Shown here: positions 55,489-63,457 of the stretch, one piece after another
Layout: every line of letters begins with the position of its first letter
Numbering within the stretch: position 1 is the first letter of the stretch
Assembly: GCA_000722615.1 (NCBI GenBank)
Contig: JOKI01000006.1
Location: 149,557-213,556, forward strand
Reading direction: 5' to 3'
DNA length: 64,000 nucleotides
DNA from: Pseudorhizobium pelagicum
GTDB lineage: Bacteria; Pseudomonadota; Alphaproteobacteria; Rhizobiales; Rhizobiaceae
Notes under the pieces: generated by a model
Told to the model about the DNA's origin: nothing
What the model saw: only the letters and a program-made list of their open reading frames with translations
Database searches by the model: none
Program-made: the position numbers and the translations under genes

Positions 55489-56328
55489 ATGCAGTTTCAG
55501 GGTACGGCAGACTACATCGCGGACAAGGATCTGCTGGTCGCCGTCAACGCGGCCATCCAGCTGGAGCGGCCCTTGCTCGTCAAGGGGGAGCCCGGCACCG
55601 GCAAGACAGAGCTCGCCCGGCAGATCGCCTCGGCGCTCGGACTTCAGCTGATCGAGTGGAACGTCAAATCCACCACGAAGGCACAGCAGGGGCTCTACGA
55701 GTATGACGCGGTCTCGCGGCTGCGCGACAGCCAGCTCGGCGACGCCCGCGTCAACGACGTGCGAAACTACATCCGCCAGGGCAAGCTGTGGCAGGCCTTC
55801 ACGGCACCGGACAAGGCCGTTCTCCTGATCGACGAGATCGACAAGGCCGACATCGAGTTTCCCAACGACCTGCTGCAGGAACTCGACCGGATGGAGTTCC
55901 ATGTCTACGAGACCGGCGAGACGGTAAGGGCGAAGGTGCGGCCGGTCGTCATCATCACGTCGAACAACGAGAAGGAGCTTCCGGACGCCTTCCTGCGCCG
56001 GTGCTTCTTCCACTACATCCGCTTTCCCGATGCCGAAACCCTGGCGCGGATCGTCGAGGTCCATCATCCGGGGATCAAGCAGGAGCTGGTTCGCCAGGCG
56101 CTGACGCGCTTCTACGAGATCCGCGAGACGCCGGGCCTGCGCAAACGGCCGTCAACCTCGGAGGCCCTGGACTGGATCCGGCTGCTGGTCTCTGACGACG
56201 TCGATCCCGCCGATCTGGGCGCCGACATCAGAACCGCGCTGCCGAAGCTGCACGGCGCGCTCCTGAAGAACGAACAGGACGTGCACCTCTTCGAGCGCCT
56301 GGCCTTCATGGCGCGCCGCGAACGGTGA
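55489..56328 (+). CDS. MoxR-family AAA+ ATPase
   Basis: 279 aa. Walker A GEPGTGKTE (about 37-45), Walker B LLIDEIDK (about 113-120), sensor 1 in VVIITSNNEKELP and arginine-finger region LRRCFFHYIRFPD. MoxR ATPases are chaperones for assembling or activating metal-containing complexes and almost always work with a VWA-domain protein. The likely partner is encoded 1.5 kb downstream at 57865, with a NUDIX gene and metA between. The start overlaps nothing; the stop overlaps the NUDIX start by four bases (GTGA). Confidence 0.9.
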   Translation: MQFQGTADYIADKDLLVAVNAAIQLERPLLVKGEPGTGKTELARQIASALGLQLIEWNVKSTTKAQQGLYEYDAVSRLRDSQLGDARVNDVRNYIRQGKLWQAFTAPDKAVLLIDEIDKADIEFPNDLLQELDRMEFHVYETGETVRAKVRPVVIITSNNEKELPDAFLRRCFFHYIRFPDAETLARIVEVHHPGIKQELVRQALTRFYEIRETPGLRKRPSTSEALDWIRLLVSDDVDPADLGADIRTALPKLHGALLKNEQDVHLFERLAFMARRER

Positions 56329-56759
56329 AGGTCGACGCACACAAGGTGCTGATCTATGCCACCTGGGAACGGCGGCTGCTGGTCTTTGACGAGCCGGACT
56401 TTCCGGATGTGCTGCTGCAGGTGCCGGGCGGAACCGTCGAGCCCGGAGAGGAGCCGGACGAAGCCGCATGCCGGGAGTTTCGTGAAGAAACGGGCATAAC
56501 GGTCTCCGGCGAGCTTCGCCTGCTGAGCGTAGAGGATTACCGGTTCGGCCAAGCCGGCATCATCACCTGTCACCGGCGCCATCACTTCCATCTCGAGCTG
56601 GCCGGCCCCTTTCCCGAGGAGTGGAGCCATTGGGAGGAGACGCCGTTCAGTGGCGGACCGCCCATCCGGTTCCGGCTTTTCTGGATGCCGCTGCCTGCTG
56701 CGCAGCGAGAACTCGGCTACGGGATGCAGTCGCCGGTGCCGTTCCTGATGCCGCCCTGA
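56325..56759 (+). CDS. NUDIX hydrolase
   Basis: 144 aa from a GTG at 56325 that overlaps the MoxR stop codon (GTGA), a firm sign of coupled translation. A complete Nudix box GX5EX7REUXEEXGU is visible at about 36-58 (GTVEPGE, then REFREETGI). It hydrolyses a nucleoside diphosphate linked to another group; the substrate is unknown. Its pairing with MoxR is unusual to the eye. The SAM-II riboswitch unit for metA starts about 25 bases after its stop. Confidence 0.87.
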   Translation: MKVDAHKVLIYATWERRLLVFDEPDFPDVLLQVPGGTVEPGEEPDEAACREFREETGITVSGELRLLSVEDYRFGQAGIITCHRRHHFHLELAGPFPEEWSHWEETPFSGGPPIRFRLFWMPLPAAQRELGYGMQSPVPFLMPP

Positions 56760-56782
56760 GGGCGGCGAAACGACCGTTCCCA

Positions 56783-56811
56783 TTGACGTTTCGCGTCAGC
56801 AAGCGTAAGGG
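56783..56811 (+). promoter_or_regulatory. Candidate sigma-70 promoter of metA
   Basis: TTGACG (56783-56788), 17-base spacer, TAAGGG (56806-56811). Transcription would begin at about 56817, right at the 5' edge of the SAM-II aptamer. Inferred; the agreement with the riboswitch start is the main support. Confidence 0.5.
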
Positions 56812-56815
56812 GACA

Positions 56816-56872
56816 GCTCGTGGTGATTTGGCCGGCCGGCTTGCAGCCACGTTAAACAAGTCGCTAAAGGGC
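56816..56872 (+). promoter_or_regulatory. SAM-II riboswitch (metA motif)
   Basis: Contains the conserved blocks CGTGGTGATTTGGCC, GGCTTGCAGCCACG, TTAAACAAGTCGCTAAAGGG in order, with the P1 stem CGTGG (56819-56823) pairing CCACG (56847-56851) and the pseudoknot strand at the 3' end. This is the alphaproteobacterial SAM-II aptamer, first described upstream of Agrobacterium metA. S-adenosylmethionine binding should reduce metA expression. Confidence 0.92.
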
Positions 56873-56895
56873 CGCGCGAGTTCCACCTTCACGCG

Positions 56896-56931
56896 CCGGT
56901 TGCGATTTGTTCGCGGCCGGTTTCTTGTTTT
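56896..56931 (+). terminator. Intrinsic terminator between SAM-II aptamer and metA
   Basis: CCGGTTGCGA (56896-56905) pairs with TCGCGGCCGG (56911-56920; two G-U pairs), 5-base loop, followed by TTTCTTGTTTT. It ends 11 bases before the metA ATG, so it would act as a transcription attenuator. An alternative pairing GCGCG (56874-56878) with CGCGC (56892-56896) touches its foot and could serve as a weak antiterminator (inference). Confidence 0.65.
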
Positions 56932-56942
56932 GTGAGTGTGCG

Positions 56943-57863
56943 ATGCCGATCAAGATTCCCGATACGCTGCCCGCCTTCGAAACCCTCGTCCAGGAGGGCG
57001 TGCGGGTGATGACCGAAACGGTCGCCGTGCGGCAGGATATCCGCCCGCTGCAGATCGGCCTGCTCAACCTCATGCCCAACAAGATCAAGACCGAGTTGCA
57101 GATGGCACGGCTCGTGGGCGCCTCGCCGCTGCAGGTCGAACTGTCGCTCGTGCGGATCGGCGGACACAAGGCGAAGAACACCTCGGAGGAACACCTGCTC
57201 TCCTTCTACGAGACCTGGGAGGAGGTGAAGCACCGCAAGTACGACGGCTTCATCATCACCGGTGCGCCGGTGGAGACGCTTCCCTACGAAAGCGTCACCT
57301 ACTGGGACGAGATGCAGCAGATCCTCGACTGGACGACGACCAACGTCCATTCGACGATGAATGTCTGCTGGGGCGCGATGGCCGCCATCTATCACTTTCA
57401 CGGCGTGCCGAAGCACGAGCTCAAGGAAAAGGCCTTCGGGGTCTACCGCCACCGCAACCTGTGCCCGGCTTCCGTGTTCCTGACCGGTTTTTCCGACGAC
57501 TTCCAGGTGCCTGTATCGCGGTGGACCGAGGTGCGGCGCGAGGATATCGCCAAGGTGCCGGAGCTGAAGATCCTGATGGAATCGGAGGAAATGGGTGTCT
57601 GCCTCGTTGAAGAAGCGCAGGGTCGCCGCCTCTACATGTTCAACCACGTCGAATACGACTCCACGTCACTGGCCGAGGAGTATTTCCGGGACGTCAATGC
57701 CGGCGTGCCGATCAAGCTGCCGCACAATTATTTCCCGCACGACGACACCACCCTGACGCCGCAGAACCGCTGGCGCAGCCATGCCCATCTCCTGTTCGGA
57801 AACTGGATCAACGAGATCTACCAGTCGACGCCCTACCAGCTGGAGAAGATAGGATCGGTCTAG
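56943..57863 (+). CDS. metA: Homoserine O-acyltransferase, acetyl-CoA type by residue 111 (MetA/MetAA)
   Basis: 306 aa from the ATG at 56943. First committed step of methionine synthesis: acylates homoserine. MetA fold (glutamine-amidotransferase-like): [10 protein letters not shown], the ITGAPVE block, catalytic Cys in NVCWGAMAA (C142) and His in MFNHVEYD, with Glu two residues later. At position 111 the residue is Glu (APVE111), the determinant known to select acetyl-CoA; succinyl-CoA enzymes such as that of E. coli have Gly here. So homoserine O-acetyltransferase is the better functional call despite the usual 'succinyltransferase' name. Controlled by the SAM-II riboswitch. The VWA gene begins after a single base. 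Confidence 0.93.
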   Translation: MPIKIPDTLPAFETLVQEGVRVMTETVAVRQDIRPLQIGLLNLMPNKIKTELQMARLVGASPLQVELSLVRIGGHKAKNTSEEHLLSFYETWEEVKHRKYDGFIITGAPVETLPYESVTYWDEMQQILDWTTTNVHSTMNVCWGAMAAIYHFHGVPKHELKEKAFGVYRHRNLCPASVFLTGFSDDFQVPVSRWTEVRREDIAKVPELKILMESEEMGVCLVEEAQGRRLYMFNHVEYDSTSLAEEYFRDVNAGVPIKLPHNYFPHDDTTLTPQNRWRSHAHLLFGNWINEIYQSTPYQLEKIGSV

Positions 57864-57864
57864 G

Positions 57865-59046
57865 ATGCTGCTCCCGTTCTTCCTCAAGCTGAAGGCTGCA
57901 AGGCTTCCCGTCACGCTGCGGGAGTATCTGTCGCTGCTGGAGGGGATGAAGCAGGGGCTGGCGGATTTCGACGTCGAGGCCTTCTACTTCCTCGCCCGAA
58001 CCTGCCTGGTGAAGGACGAGCGGCATATCGACCGGTTCGACCAGGTGTTTGCCGCCCATTTTCGCGGGCTGCAGTCGCTGGCTAGCGAGCCCGGGGTCGA
58101 CCCGGTGGCATTGCCGGAGGAGTGGCTTCGAAAGCTTGCCGAACGCTATCTGAGCGAGGAGGAAAAACGCCTCGTCGAAGCGCTGGGCGGATTCGAGGCG
58201 CTGATGGAGACGCTGCGCCAGCGGCTTGCGGAGCAGGATGGTCGCCACCAGGGCGGTTCGAAGTGGATCGGTACCGCCGGAACCTCCCCCTTCGGCGCCT
58301 ATGGCTACAATCCGGAAGGCGTGCGGATCGGCCAGGATCGCTCCCGCAACCGGCGGGCCGTCAAGGTCTGGGACAGGCGAGAGTTTGCCGATTTCGACGA
58401 CGGCGTCGAGCTCGGTACGCGCACCATCAAGATCGCCCTCCGGCGTCTGCGGCGCTGGGTGCGGGAGGGAGCGACGGAGGAATTCGATCTCGACGGCACG
58501 ATCCAGTCCACCGCGCAGCACGGCTACCTCGATGTCCAGACGCGGCCGGAGCGGCGCAATGCCGTCAAACTCCTGATGTTCTTCGATGTCGGCGGCTCGA
58601 TGGACGATCACGTGCTGGCGGTGGAGCAGCTGTTTTCCGCCGCGCGGAGCGAGTTTCGCCATCTGGAACATTTCTACTTCCACAACTGCCTCTACGAGAG
58701 CGTCTGGAAGGACAACAGCCGGCGCTCGGAGCGTCTCTCAACGGAGACGGTCATCAACGGTTTCGGCAGTGACTATCGCGTCATCTTCGTCGGTGACGCC
58801 TCGATGAGCCCGTATGAAATCACCCATGCCGGCGGGTCCGTCGAACACTGGAACAAGGAACCCGGCGAGCTCTGGATGCGGCGGATGACGGATCATTTCC
58901 ATCGCTGCGTCTGGCTGAACCCGGTCCCGCAGGCGCATTGGCAGTTCACCCAGTCGATCCTCCAGCTGCAGCGGATCGTTTCCGACCGGATGTTTCCGCT
59001 GACGCTCGGCGGTCTGGAGCAGGCCACGCGGGCGCTCGGCCGCTAG
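57865..59046 (+). CDS. VWA-domain (CoxE-like) protein, probable MoxR partner
   Basis: 393 aa. The N-terminal half is helical and charged. It then shows WIGTAGTSPFGAYG and a C-terminal von Willebrand A domain from about 233 with FFDVGGSMDDH. The metal-ion site is D241-x-G243-x-S245, so the usual DxSxS motif has glycine at the first serine; the later acidic FVGDASMSPYEI segment is present. Such proteins act with MoxR ATPases in assembly or chaperone work. Located one base after metA, so it may be co-regulated by SAM, an odd link for a chaperone partner. Confidence 0.83.
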   Translation: MLLPFFLKLKAARLPVTLREYLSLLEGMKQGLADFDVEAFYFLARTCLVKDERHIDRFDQVFAAHFRGLQSLASEPGVDPVALPEEWLRKLAERYLSEEEKRLVEALGGFEALMETLRQRLAEQDGRHQGGSKWIGTAGTSPFGAYGYNPEGVRIGQDRSRNRRAVKVWDRREFADFDDGVELGTRTIKIALRRLRRWVREGATEEFDLDGTIQSTAQHGYLDVQTRPERRNAVKLLMFFDVGGSMDDHVLAVEQLFSAARSEFRHLEHFYFHNCLYESVWKDNSRRSERLSTETVINGFGSDYRVIFVGDASMSPYEITHAGGSVEHWNKEPGELWMRRMTDHFHRCVWLNPVPQAHWQFTQSILQLQRIVSDRMFPLTLGGLEQATRALGR

Positions 59047-59113
59047 CCGCTTTGCCCGTTGCGCGAGGCGCCCAAATCGATCAGGTTCAGCCGGCACTGA
59101 TTTGGGGGTTGAA

Positions 59114-60127
59114 ATGGTCGAGCGCGAAGTTTTCGGAACAACGGCAAAGGGTGAGACCGTCTACCGAGTGAGGATCTCCGGCGGCGGACTGACGGCGCAT
59201 GTCATGACCTGGGGGGCGGTTATCCAGGATCTGCGGCTCGCGGGCCACCAGCCGCCGCTCGTCCTCGGCTTCGATGCTTTCGATGACTATCCGAAGTATT
59301 CGTCCTATTTCGGCGCGACGCCCGGGCGCTGCGCCAACCGAATCACCGAGGGCCGGTTCGAACTGGACGGCAAGGCCTACCAGCTGGAGCTCAACGAGAA
59401 GGGCGTCACCCATCTCCACGGCGGCAGCGACGGCATGGCGAAGCGCAACTGGGAGATCGTCGATCTCGCCGACGACCGGGTGGTGTTGCAGATCGTCGAT
59501 CCCGACGGCCGCGCCGGCTATCCCGGCAACTGCACGGTGACGGCAACCTATCACCTGCACGGCGAGGGCGTGCTGACGGTGCTCTACGAATCGAGCACCG
59601 ACCAGCCGACGCCCTGCAACATCTGCCAGCACACCTATTTCAACCTCGACGGCCGCGACACGGCGCTCGGCCACGACATCATGATCGCGGCGGACGAGAT
59701 TACCGCCGTCGACGACCGGCAGTGCCCGACGGGTACGCTCCTGCCGGTGGCGTCCACCGCCTTCGACCTGCGCGAAATGGGGCCGATGGACAGGGAGGAG
59801 AACGGTGCGCGGGTGCTGTTCGACCACAATTTCTGCCTCTCGACCGAGAGGGTGGAGAAGCGCTCCGTCGCGCTTGCCCGCAGCACCTATTCCGGCGTCT
59901 CGCTGGAGGTGCGCACCACGGAGCCGGGCGTGCAGTTCTATTCCGGCTACAAGCTCGACGTGAAGGTGCCGGGCCACGACGGACGCCACTACGGCCCCTT
60001 CGCCGGCTTCTGCCTGGAGACGCAGATCTGGCCCGACGCCATCAACCACAGCGATTTCCCCGAGGCGGTCCTGCGCCCCGGCGACGTGCTGCGGCAGGAA
60101 ACGGACTACTGCTTCTCGAAGAGCTGA
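59114..60127 (+). CDS. galM: Aldose 1-epimerase (galactose mutarotase)
   Basis: 337 aa from the ATG at 59114; the GGGGG just upstream is a weak ribosome-binding site. It interconverts alpha and beta anomers of aldoses. Family landmarks: the N-terminal MTWGAVIQDL, GATPGRCANRI (active-site Arg region), VTHLHGG (His), the second His in CQHTYFNL, and the catalytic Glu in the GFCLETQ segment. The gene is chromosomal; the tRNA-derived island boundary lies about 105 bases after its stop. Confidence 0.9.
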   Translation: MVEREVFGTTAKGETVYRVRISGGGLTAHVMTWGAVIQDLRLAGHQPPLVLGFDAFDDYPKYSSYFGATPGRCANRITEGRFELDGKAYQLELNEKGVTHLHGGSDGMAKRNWEIVDLADDRVVLQIVDPDGRAGYPGNCTVTATYHLHGEGVLTVLYESSTDQPTPCNICQHTYFNLDGRDTALGHDIMIAADEITAVDDRQCPTGTLLPVASTAFDLREMGPMDREENGARVLFDHNFCLSTERVEKRSVALARSTYSGVSLEVRTTEPGVQFYSGYKLDVKVPGHDGRHYGPFAGFCLETQIWPDAINHSDFPEAVLRPGDVLRQETDYCFSKS

Positions 60128-60232
60128 AGACTTTTTTTGCAACCGCGCGCCCGGCGAAGGCTGGGCGCCGGTCATGCACAGGAGCCGCGTCTATGGCGAC
60201 GCTTTGGCTTATAGATACAACCTGGGAGAAAA

Positions 60233-60284
60233 TGGAGCGGGTGAAGCGATTCGAACGCTCGACCCCAACCTTGGCAAGGTTGTG
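60233..60284 (-). other. Displaced 3' part of tRNA-Gly(GCC), attL of the island
   Basis: On the minus strand this reads as the 3' part of tRNA-Gly: anticodon arm CAACC-TTGCCAA-GGTTG (anticodon GCC), variable loop GGGTC, T arm GAGCG-TTCGAAT-CGCTT, acceptor strand CACCCGC, T and encoded CCA. The D arm and 5' acceptor strand expected at 60285-60310 are absent; the sequence there is unrelated. This is what remains when an element integrates inside a tRNA gene; the intact copy should be at the far end of the element. Confidence 0.85.
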
Positions 60285-60430
60285 ACCTTTGGTTTCTGTC
60301 GGTTGGCGAAGGTTCATGATCATCCCTATAGTCCTTGATTTTCAGCGCTAATACGGGGTACTTAGGTATATCGTGTTATGCAGGGGTTCATGAGAATGGT
60401 GCTGCCCCTGTGCTGCCCAAGGTTCTCGAT

Positions 60431-61678
60431 ATGCTTTCCAAAGTCAAGCTGACAGATGTTGTCGTCTCCCGCGCTGAGCTTCCCGCGGGCAAGGCAGAGC
60501 ATATGATCTGGGACACGGACGTCTCAGGGTTCGGCCTGCGGCTGAGGGGCGAGACGAAGTCCTACATCATTGCCTACCGCCCTGCCGGGCAGGGGCGCGC
60601 GGCCAATATGAAGCGCGTGAAGATCGGCTCTCCGGAGACCATTAAAACAGCAGCGGATGCCCGAAAGATTGCCTTCTCCATGCTGGGTAAGGTGGCCGCA
60701 GGAGGAGACCCTGCGAAGGATCGAGCAGAGGAGAAGCGTCGCGCAAAGTCTCGCGTGGCCGATCTCCTGGACCGCTACGAAGAAGATCTTACCCGGCGCA
60801 ACTATGTTGCCAAAGACATGGTCATGAGCCTCCTGAGGCGCCGGCTCAAGAAGCACGCCGAGCGGGATATCAAGGAGCTCAAGGGCGCCGACTACGCGGC
60901 CGTGATCGAGGGGCTGGAGCGGAAGGGGCTTCCTGGCGCCGCTGAAGAGTTTCGATCCCGCTGCCGAGCCTTTCTCGCCTTCTGTATGACGAAGGCGAAG
61001 GTCATCGACGCGAACCCCCTTTATGGCTTCAGACGCCAGCGGGCGACTAGGGCTGACCGCCTGGCGAAGCAGGAACACGGGCGTGCACTCTCGGACGTCG
61101 AACTGGCATCCGTCTGGCTTGCGGCGTCTCCTGCTACCGTCTTCGGCAGGTTTGTCCGGTTTCTCATCCTGACGGGCTGCAGGCGCGGGGAGGGCGCCGG
61201 CGTGACCAGGAAGATGGTCGATCGGAGCGACCGCGCCCGGCCGGTGATCGACTTCCCAGCCGCATTCGTGAAGCAGGGACGCGGGCATAAGGTCACCATC
61301 ACGGAGGAGTTGGACGACCTCCTGGCGCTGTGCCCGGTCCAAGGGACGCTGGACCTGTTCTTCCCTTCGAACCGCACCGGCGGGCCGATGAGCGGCTGGA
61401 ACAAGATGACTGCAGCGCTGGTCAAAGAAAGCGGCGTGCAGTTCACGTTCCACGATTTGCGGCGAACCTTCCGCACCGGTCTCTCGCGGTTGGGCGTCGA
61501 CACGGAAACCGCCGAGCTTGCGTTGGGGCACGCACGCGAGCATCTGATCGAGATTTATGACCGCCGCGAAGGATCGGAGAAGGTGCACGAGGCGTTCAGA
61601 CTGTGGTCGGCTCACGTCACAACTACCGTTCACGACGAGCAGGCGAAGCGAGCCGAAAAGGTAGGTATCTTCGGCTAG
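60431..61678 (+). CDS. int: Tyrosine recombinase / phage-type integrase
   Basis: 415 aa from the ATG at 60431; an upstream in-frame TTG at 60335 would add 32 residues. N-terminal arm-binding domain of the DUF4102 type (about 1-90, DVSGFGLRLRG and KIGSPETIKTAADARK), a core-binding helical domain (about 105-205) and the catalytic domain with the full set of residues: R251 (TGCRRGE), K281, H341 and R344 (HDLRR), H367 (LGH) and nucleophile Y376 (IYDRR). It lies 147 bases from the attL tRNA fragment. It should integrate and, with an excisionase, excise the island. All catalytic residues are intact, so it may be active. Confidence 0.93.
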   Translation: MLSKVKLTDVVVSRAELPAGKAEHMIWDTDVSGFGLRLRGETKSYIIAYRPAGQGRAANMKRVKIGSPETIKTAADARKIAFSMLGKVAAGGDPAKDRAEEKRRAKSRVADLLDRYEEDLTRRNYVAKDMVMSLLRRRLKKHAERDIKELKGADYAAVIEGLERKGLPGAAEEFRSRCRAFLAFCMTKAKVIDANPLYGFRRQRATRADRLAKQEHGRALSDVELASVWLAASPATVFGRFVRFLILTGCRRGEGAGVTRKMVDRSDRARPVIDFPAAFVKQGRGHKVTITEELDDLLALCPVQGTLDLFFPSNRTGGPMSGWNKMTAALVKESGVQFTFHDLRRTFRTGLSRLGVDTETAELALGHAREHLIEIYDRREGSEKVHEAFRLWSAHVTTTVHDEQAKRAEKVGIFG

Positions 61679-61689
61679 TTACACCTCGC

Positions 61690-61722
61690 CCGTATGGCAC
61701 CCGTATGGCACCTGTATGTCAT
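61690..61722. repeat. Tandem 11-bp repeats after the integrase gene
   Basis: CCGTATGGCAC twice (61690-61700, 61701-61711) and a degenerate third copy CTGTATGTCAT (61712-61722). Period 11 is about one helical turn, typical of arm-type or excisionase binding sites. They begin 12 bases after the integrase stop. Confidence 0.6.
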
Positions 61723-61807
61723 AAGTCATTGTATTTGTTGATGGTAAATGAAGGTATGCGTTGACTCTTTGCGGTTTTGGTGGCAGGATCAATCTGCCGC
61801 GCTCTTG

Positions 61808-61837
61808 CATCGCTTCCATTGCTGACATCGCTTCCAT
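61808..61837. repeat. Direct repeat, 2 x CATCGCTTCCAT, period 18
   Basis: Identical 12-base units at 61808-61819 and 61826-61837, about 50 bases upstream of the AlpA-like gene start. Possible operator for one of the two HTH proteins of the island. Confidence 0.5.
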
Positions 61838-61884
61838 CTTAAGCGGCTCCCCTGAACCAGGTCTTGAACCAAGTGGAGGTCGCG

Positions 61885-62154
61885 ATGCGTCACGCCCCTG
61901 TGCAATCCTATGCCAATCGAGAAGAAGCACCCAATCTGCGAGCCATGCCCGCTGATGCGTTGCTCAGCCGCCGGGAACTCAGCGCCCTTTCCGGCTATGC
62001 CATCATCACCCTGAAAATCTGGGCGGCGAACAACCGCGGACCTCGGATCACCCGCGTCGAGGGACGGCCCCGCTACCGCGTCGAGGACGTTCGCGAGTGG
62101 ATAGGTTTGTCCCCGTCTGCCAAGCCTGAATTCACGCAGGGGATTTTCGCATGA
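61885..62154 (+). CDS. AlpA-like / MerR-type helix-turn-helix protein
   Basis: 89 aa from the ATG at 61885 with GTGGAGGT just upstream; a TTG 21 bases earlier is in frame but less likely. The HTH region is about 27-80: LLSRRELSALSGYAIITLKIWAAN, then GPRITRVEGRPRYRVEDVREWI, the usual pattern of excisionase/AlpA family proteins (recognition helix followed by a wing with a Arg-Tyr-x-x-x-D-V block). In prophages and satellites AlpA-type proteins activate integrase or excision genes. The next gene overlaps its stop by four bases (ATGA). Confidence 0.75.
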   Translation: MRHAPVQSYANREEAPNLRAMPADALLSRRELSALSGYAIITLKIWAANNRGPRITRVEGRPRYRVEDVREWIGLSPSAKPEFTQGIFA

Positions 62155-63158
62155 CCGGCACCCCCACCAAGTCGAGAGTGGAGTTCGTCCGGTTGACGTC
62201 TCCCGACGAGCGCTCGCTGCTCGCATTCAAGTGCTGGCTTCGAGAGGCCTGTCAGACGATCCAGACGCGCCGTCTGACCTACGCGCCTCTGTCGAAACAG
62301 GCTGCAAGAGAAGTGGCAGCCGCCGCCAAGCGCCCGGCCGACCGGTCAACGAGTTCCATCATCCGCTATATGGACGTGAGGAACCAACGTGAGCGGCAGC
62401 GGTACGAGCTTCGCGCTCGCGCATACCTCGAAGCGATCGCTCCTGCTGCCCTGGATCTGCCGGGGGCATCCCCGTTGATCGATACGATTGCTGAGTTGTC
62501 AGCTACGAATGAATCTCTCAGGCAGATAATCCTCACAACATTCGATGCCACCCGCCCCAGAAGCCAGAAGGTCCGACGGGATGGTGATGATTGGCGTCCC
62601 AGCCGACAGACGGTCACCAAAACCACGATGGGCACCCTCGTCAGTCTTGCGGAACGCGCATCAGCATTTGCCGACACCGCGCACCACCTGAGTGAAGGAC
62701 TGCCAGAGCGGGATGGAAAGCGTGAACACGGCATCAGAAGCGATCACGTGGAGGATGCCATTTACCGGTTCGCCTGCGACAATTTTCGTTTCATACCGTC
62801 GGCGGCAATGATGGGCACTTTGGCCGTTCTCGGACGCGAGGAGATGATCGCAGACCAGCTTTGGGCGAAGGTGCTGAGCGCCAGCAAGCCCCGACCAGTC
62901 ACTTTCACGCTTATAGAGCAACTGTTCGATGAGGGCGTGCTCCTTGATTGGGCGGCCGATCTCGAAGAAACGACGGATCTCCCCTCAGACGCTCAGGTCT
63001 TCGCAGCCTATCAGGTGGTCCTGACGATGACGATCCGGCGGCTGAAGGTCGAGCAAAAGAAGCTGACGGGCAGCGGACCCCCGAAAAAGTCTCGTGAAAC
63101 CCGCCTAGTTTCCCGAAGCGCCGCGGTGGATGCTTCAGGTCCACGGAAGGAGACCTGA
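62151..63158 (+). CDS. Unrecognised island protein, 335 aa
   Basis: Start ATG at 62151 overlaps the AlpA-like stop, so translation is coupled. No known family was recognised. The first 125 residues are basic and helical (REACQTIQTRRLTYAPLSKQAAREVAAAAKR, given here only as a region; key feature is the many Arg/Lys). A linker near 128-150 (RPRSQKVRRDGDDWRPSR) is strongly basic. Residues about 155-310 look all-helical with a hydrophobic stretch IPSAAMMGTLAVLGREE. The C-terminal 35 residues are basic and low in structure. No signal peptide or membrane helix. Position between two HTH proteins and a primase-like gene suggests nucleic-acid binding, regulation or replication initiation; this is inference. 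Confidence 0.7.
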   Translation: MTGTPTKSRVEFVRLTSPDERSLLAFKCWLREACQTIQTRRLTYAPLSKQAAREVAAAAKRPADRSTSSIIRYMDVRNQRERQRYELRARAYLEAIAPAALDLPGASPLIDTIAELSATNESLRQIILTTFDATRPRSQKVRRDGDDWRPSRQTVTKTTMGTLVSLAERASAFADTAHHLSEGLPERDGKREHGIRSDHVEDAIYRFACDNFRFIPSAAMMGTLAVLGREEMIADQLWAKVLSASKPRPVTFTLIEQLFDEGVLLDWAADLEETTDLPSDAQVFAAYQVVLTMTIRRLKVEQKKLTGSGPPKKSRETRLVSRSAAVDASGPRKET

Positions 63159-63161
63159 ACC

Positions 63162-63404
63162 ATGAAGATTGCTGACGCGCCCGAATATCCAAGCTTGATG
63201 ACGATCGCCGAGGCGGCGACCTTTGCTGACCGGTCGAGGTCATGGGTTCGCCGTTACCGGACTTTCGGGCCGCTGGTGCCCGACGTGCTGGACGGGCAGC
63301 AAGCTGTCACCACGAGAAGCCTGATCGCGCTCATGGCCAGCTACCAAGAGCGTCGTCCGGAGGAAACTCACAGCCATCTCCGGCTCGTCGTCGACAACAC
63401 CTGA
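63162..63404 (+). CDS. Small helix-turn-helix protein (excisionase/MerR-like)
   Basis: 80 aa, start ATG three bases after the previous stop, with GGAGA in the preceding gene's end. HTH about 12-55: LMTIAEAATFADRSRSWVRRYRTFGPLVPDVLDGQQAVTTRS, where the recognition helix is SRSWVRRYR and a winged segment follows. Proteins of this size in integrative elements are excisionases or regulators. It could act at the repeats near 61690 or 61808. Assignment between excisionase and repressor is open. Confidence 0.65.
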   Translation: MKIADAPEYPSLMTIAEAATFADRSRSWVRRYRTFGPLVPDVLDGQQAVTTRSLIALMASYQERRPEETHSHLRLVVDNT

Positions 63405-63457
63405 ATTGAAAGACCGGCCGCCACGGGAATGGCAGCCGGCCCAAAGGGATCTTCTCA

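Noticed and set aside
60285-60430. Complete tRNA gene at the island boundary
   Set aside because: D arm and 5' acceptor strand are absent after 60284, so only a 3' part is present and it cannot be called a functional tRNA.
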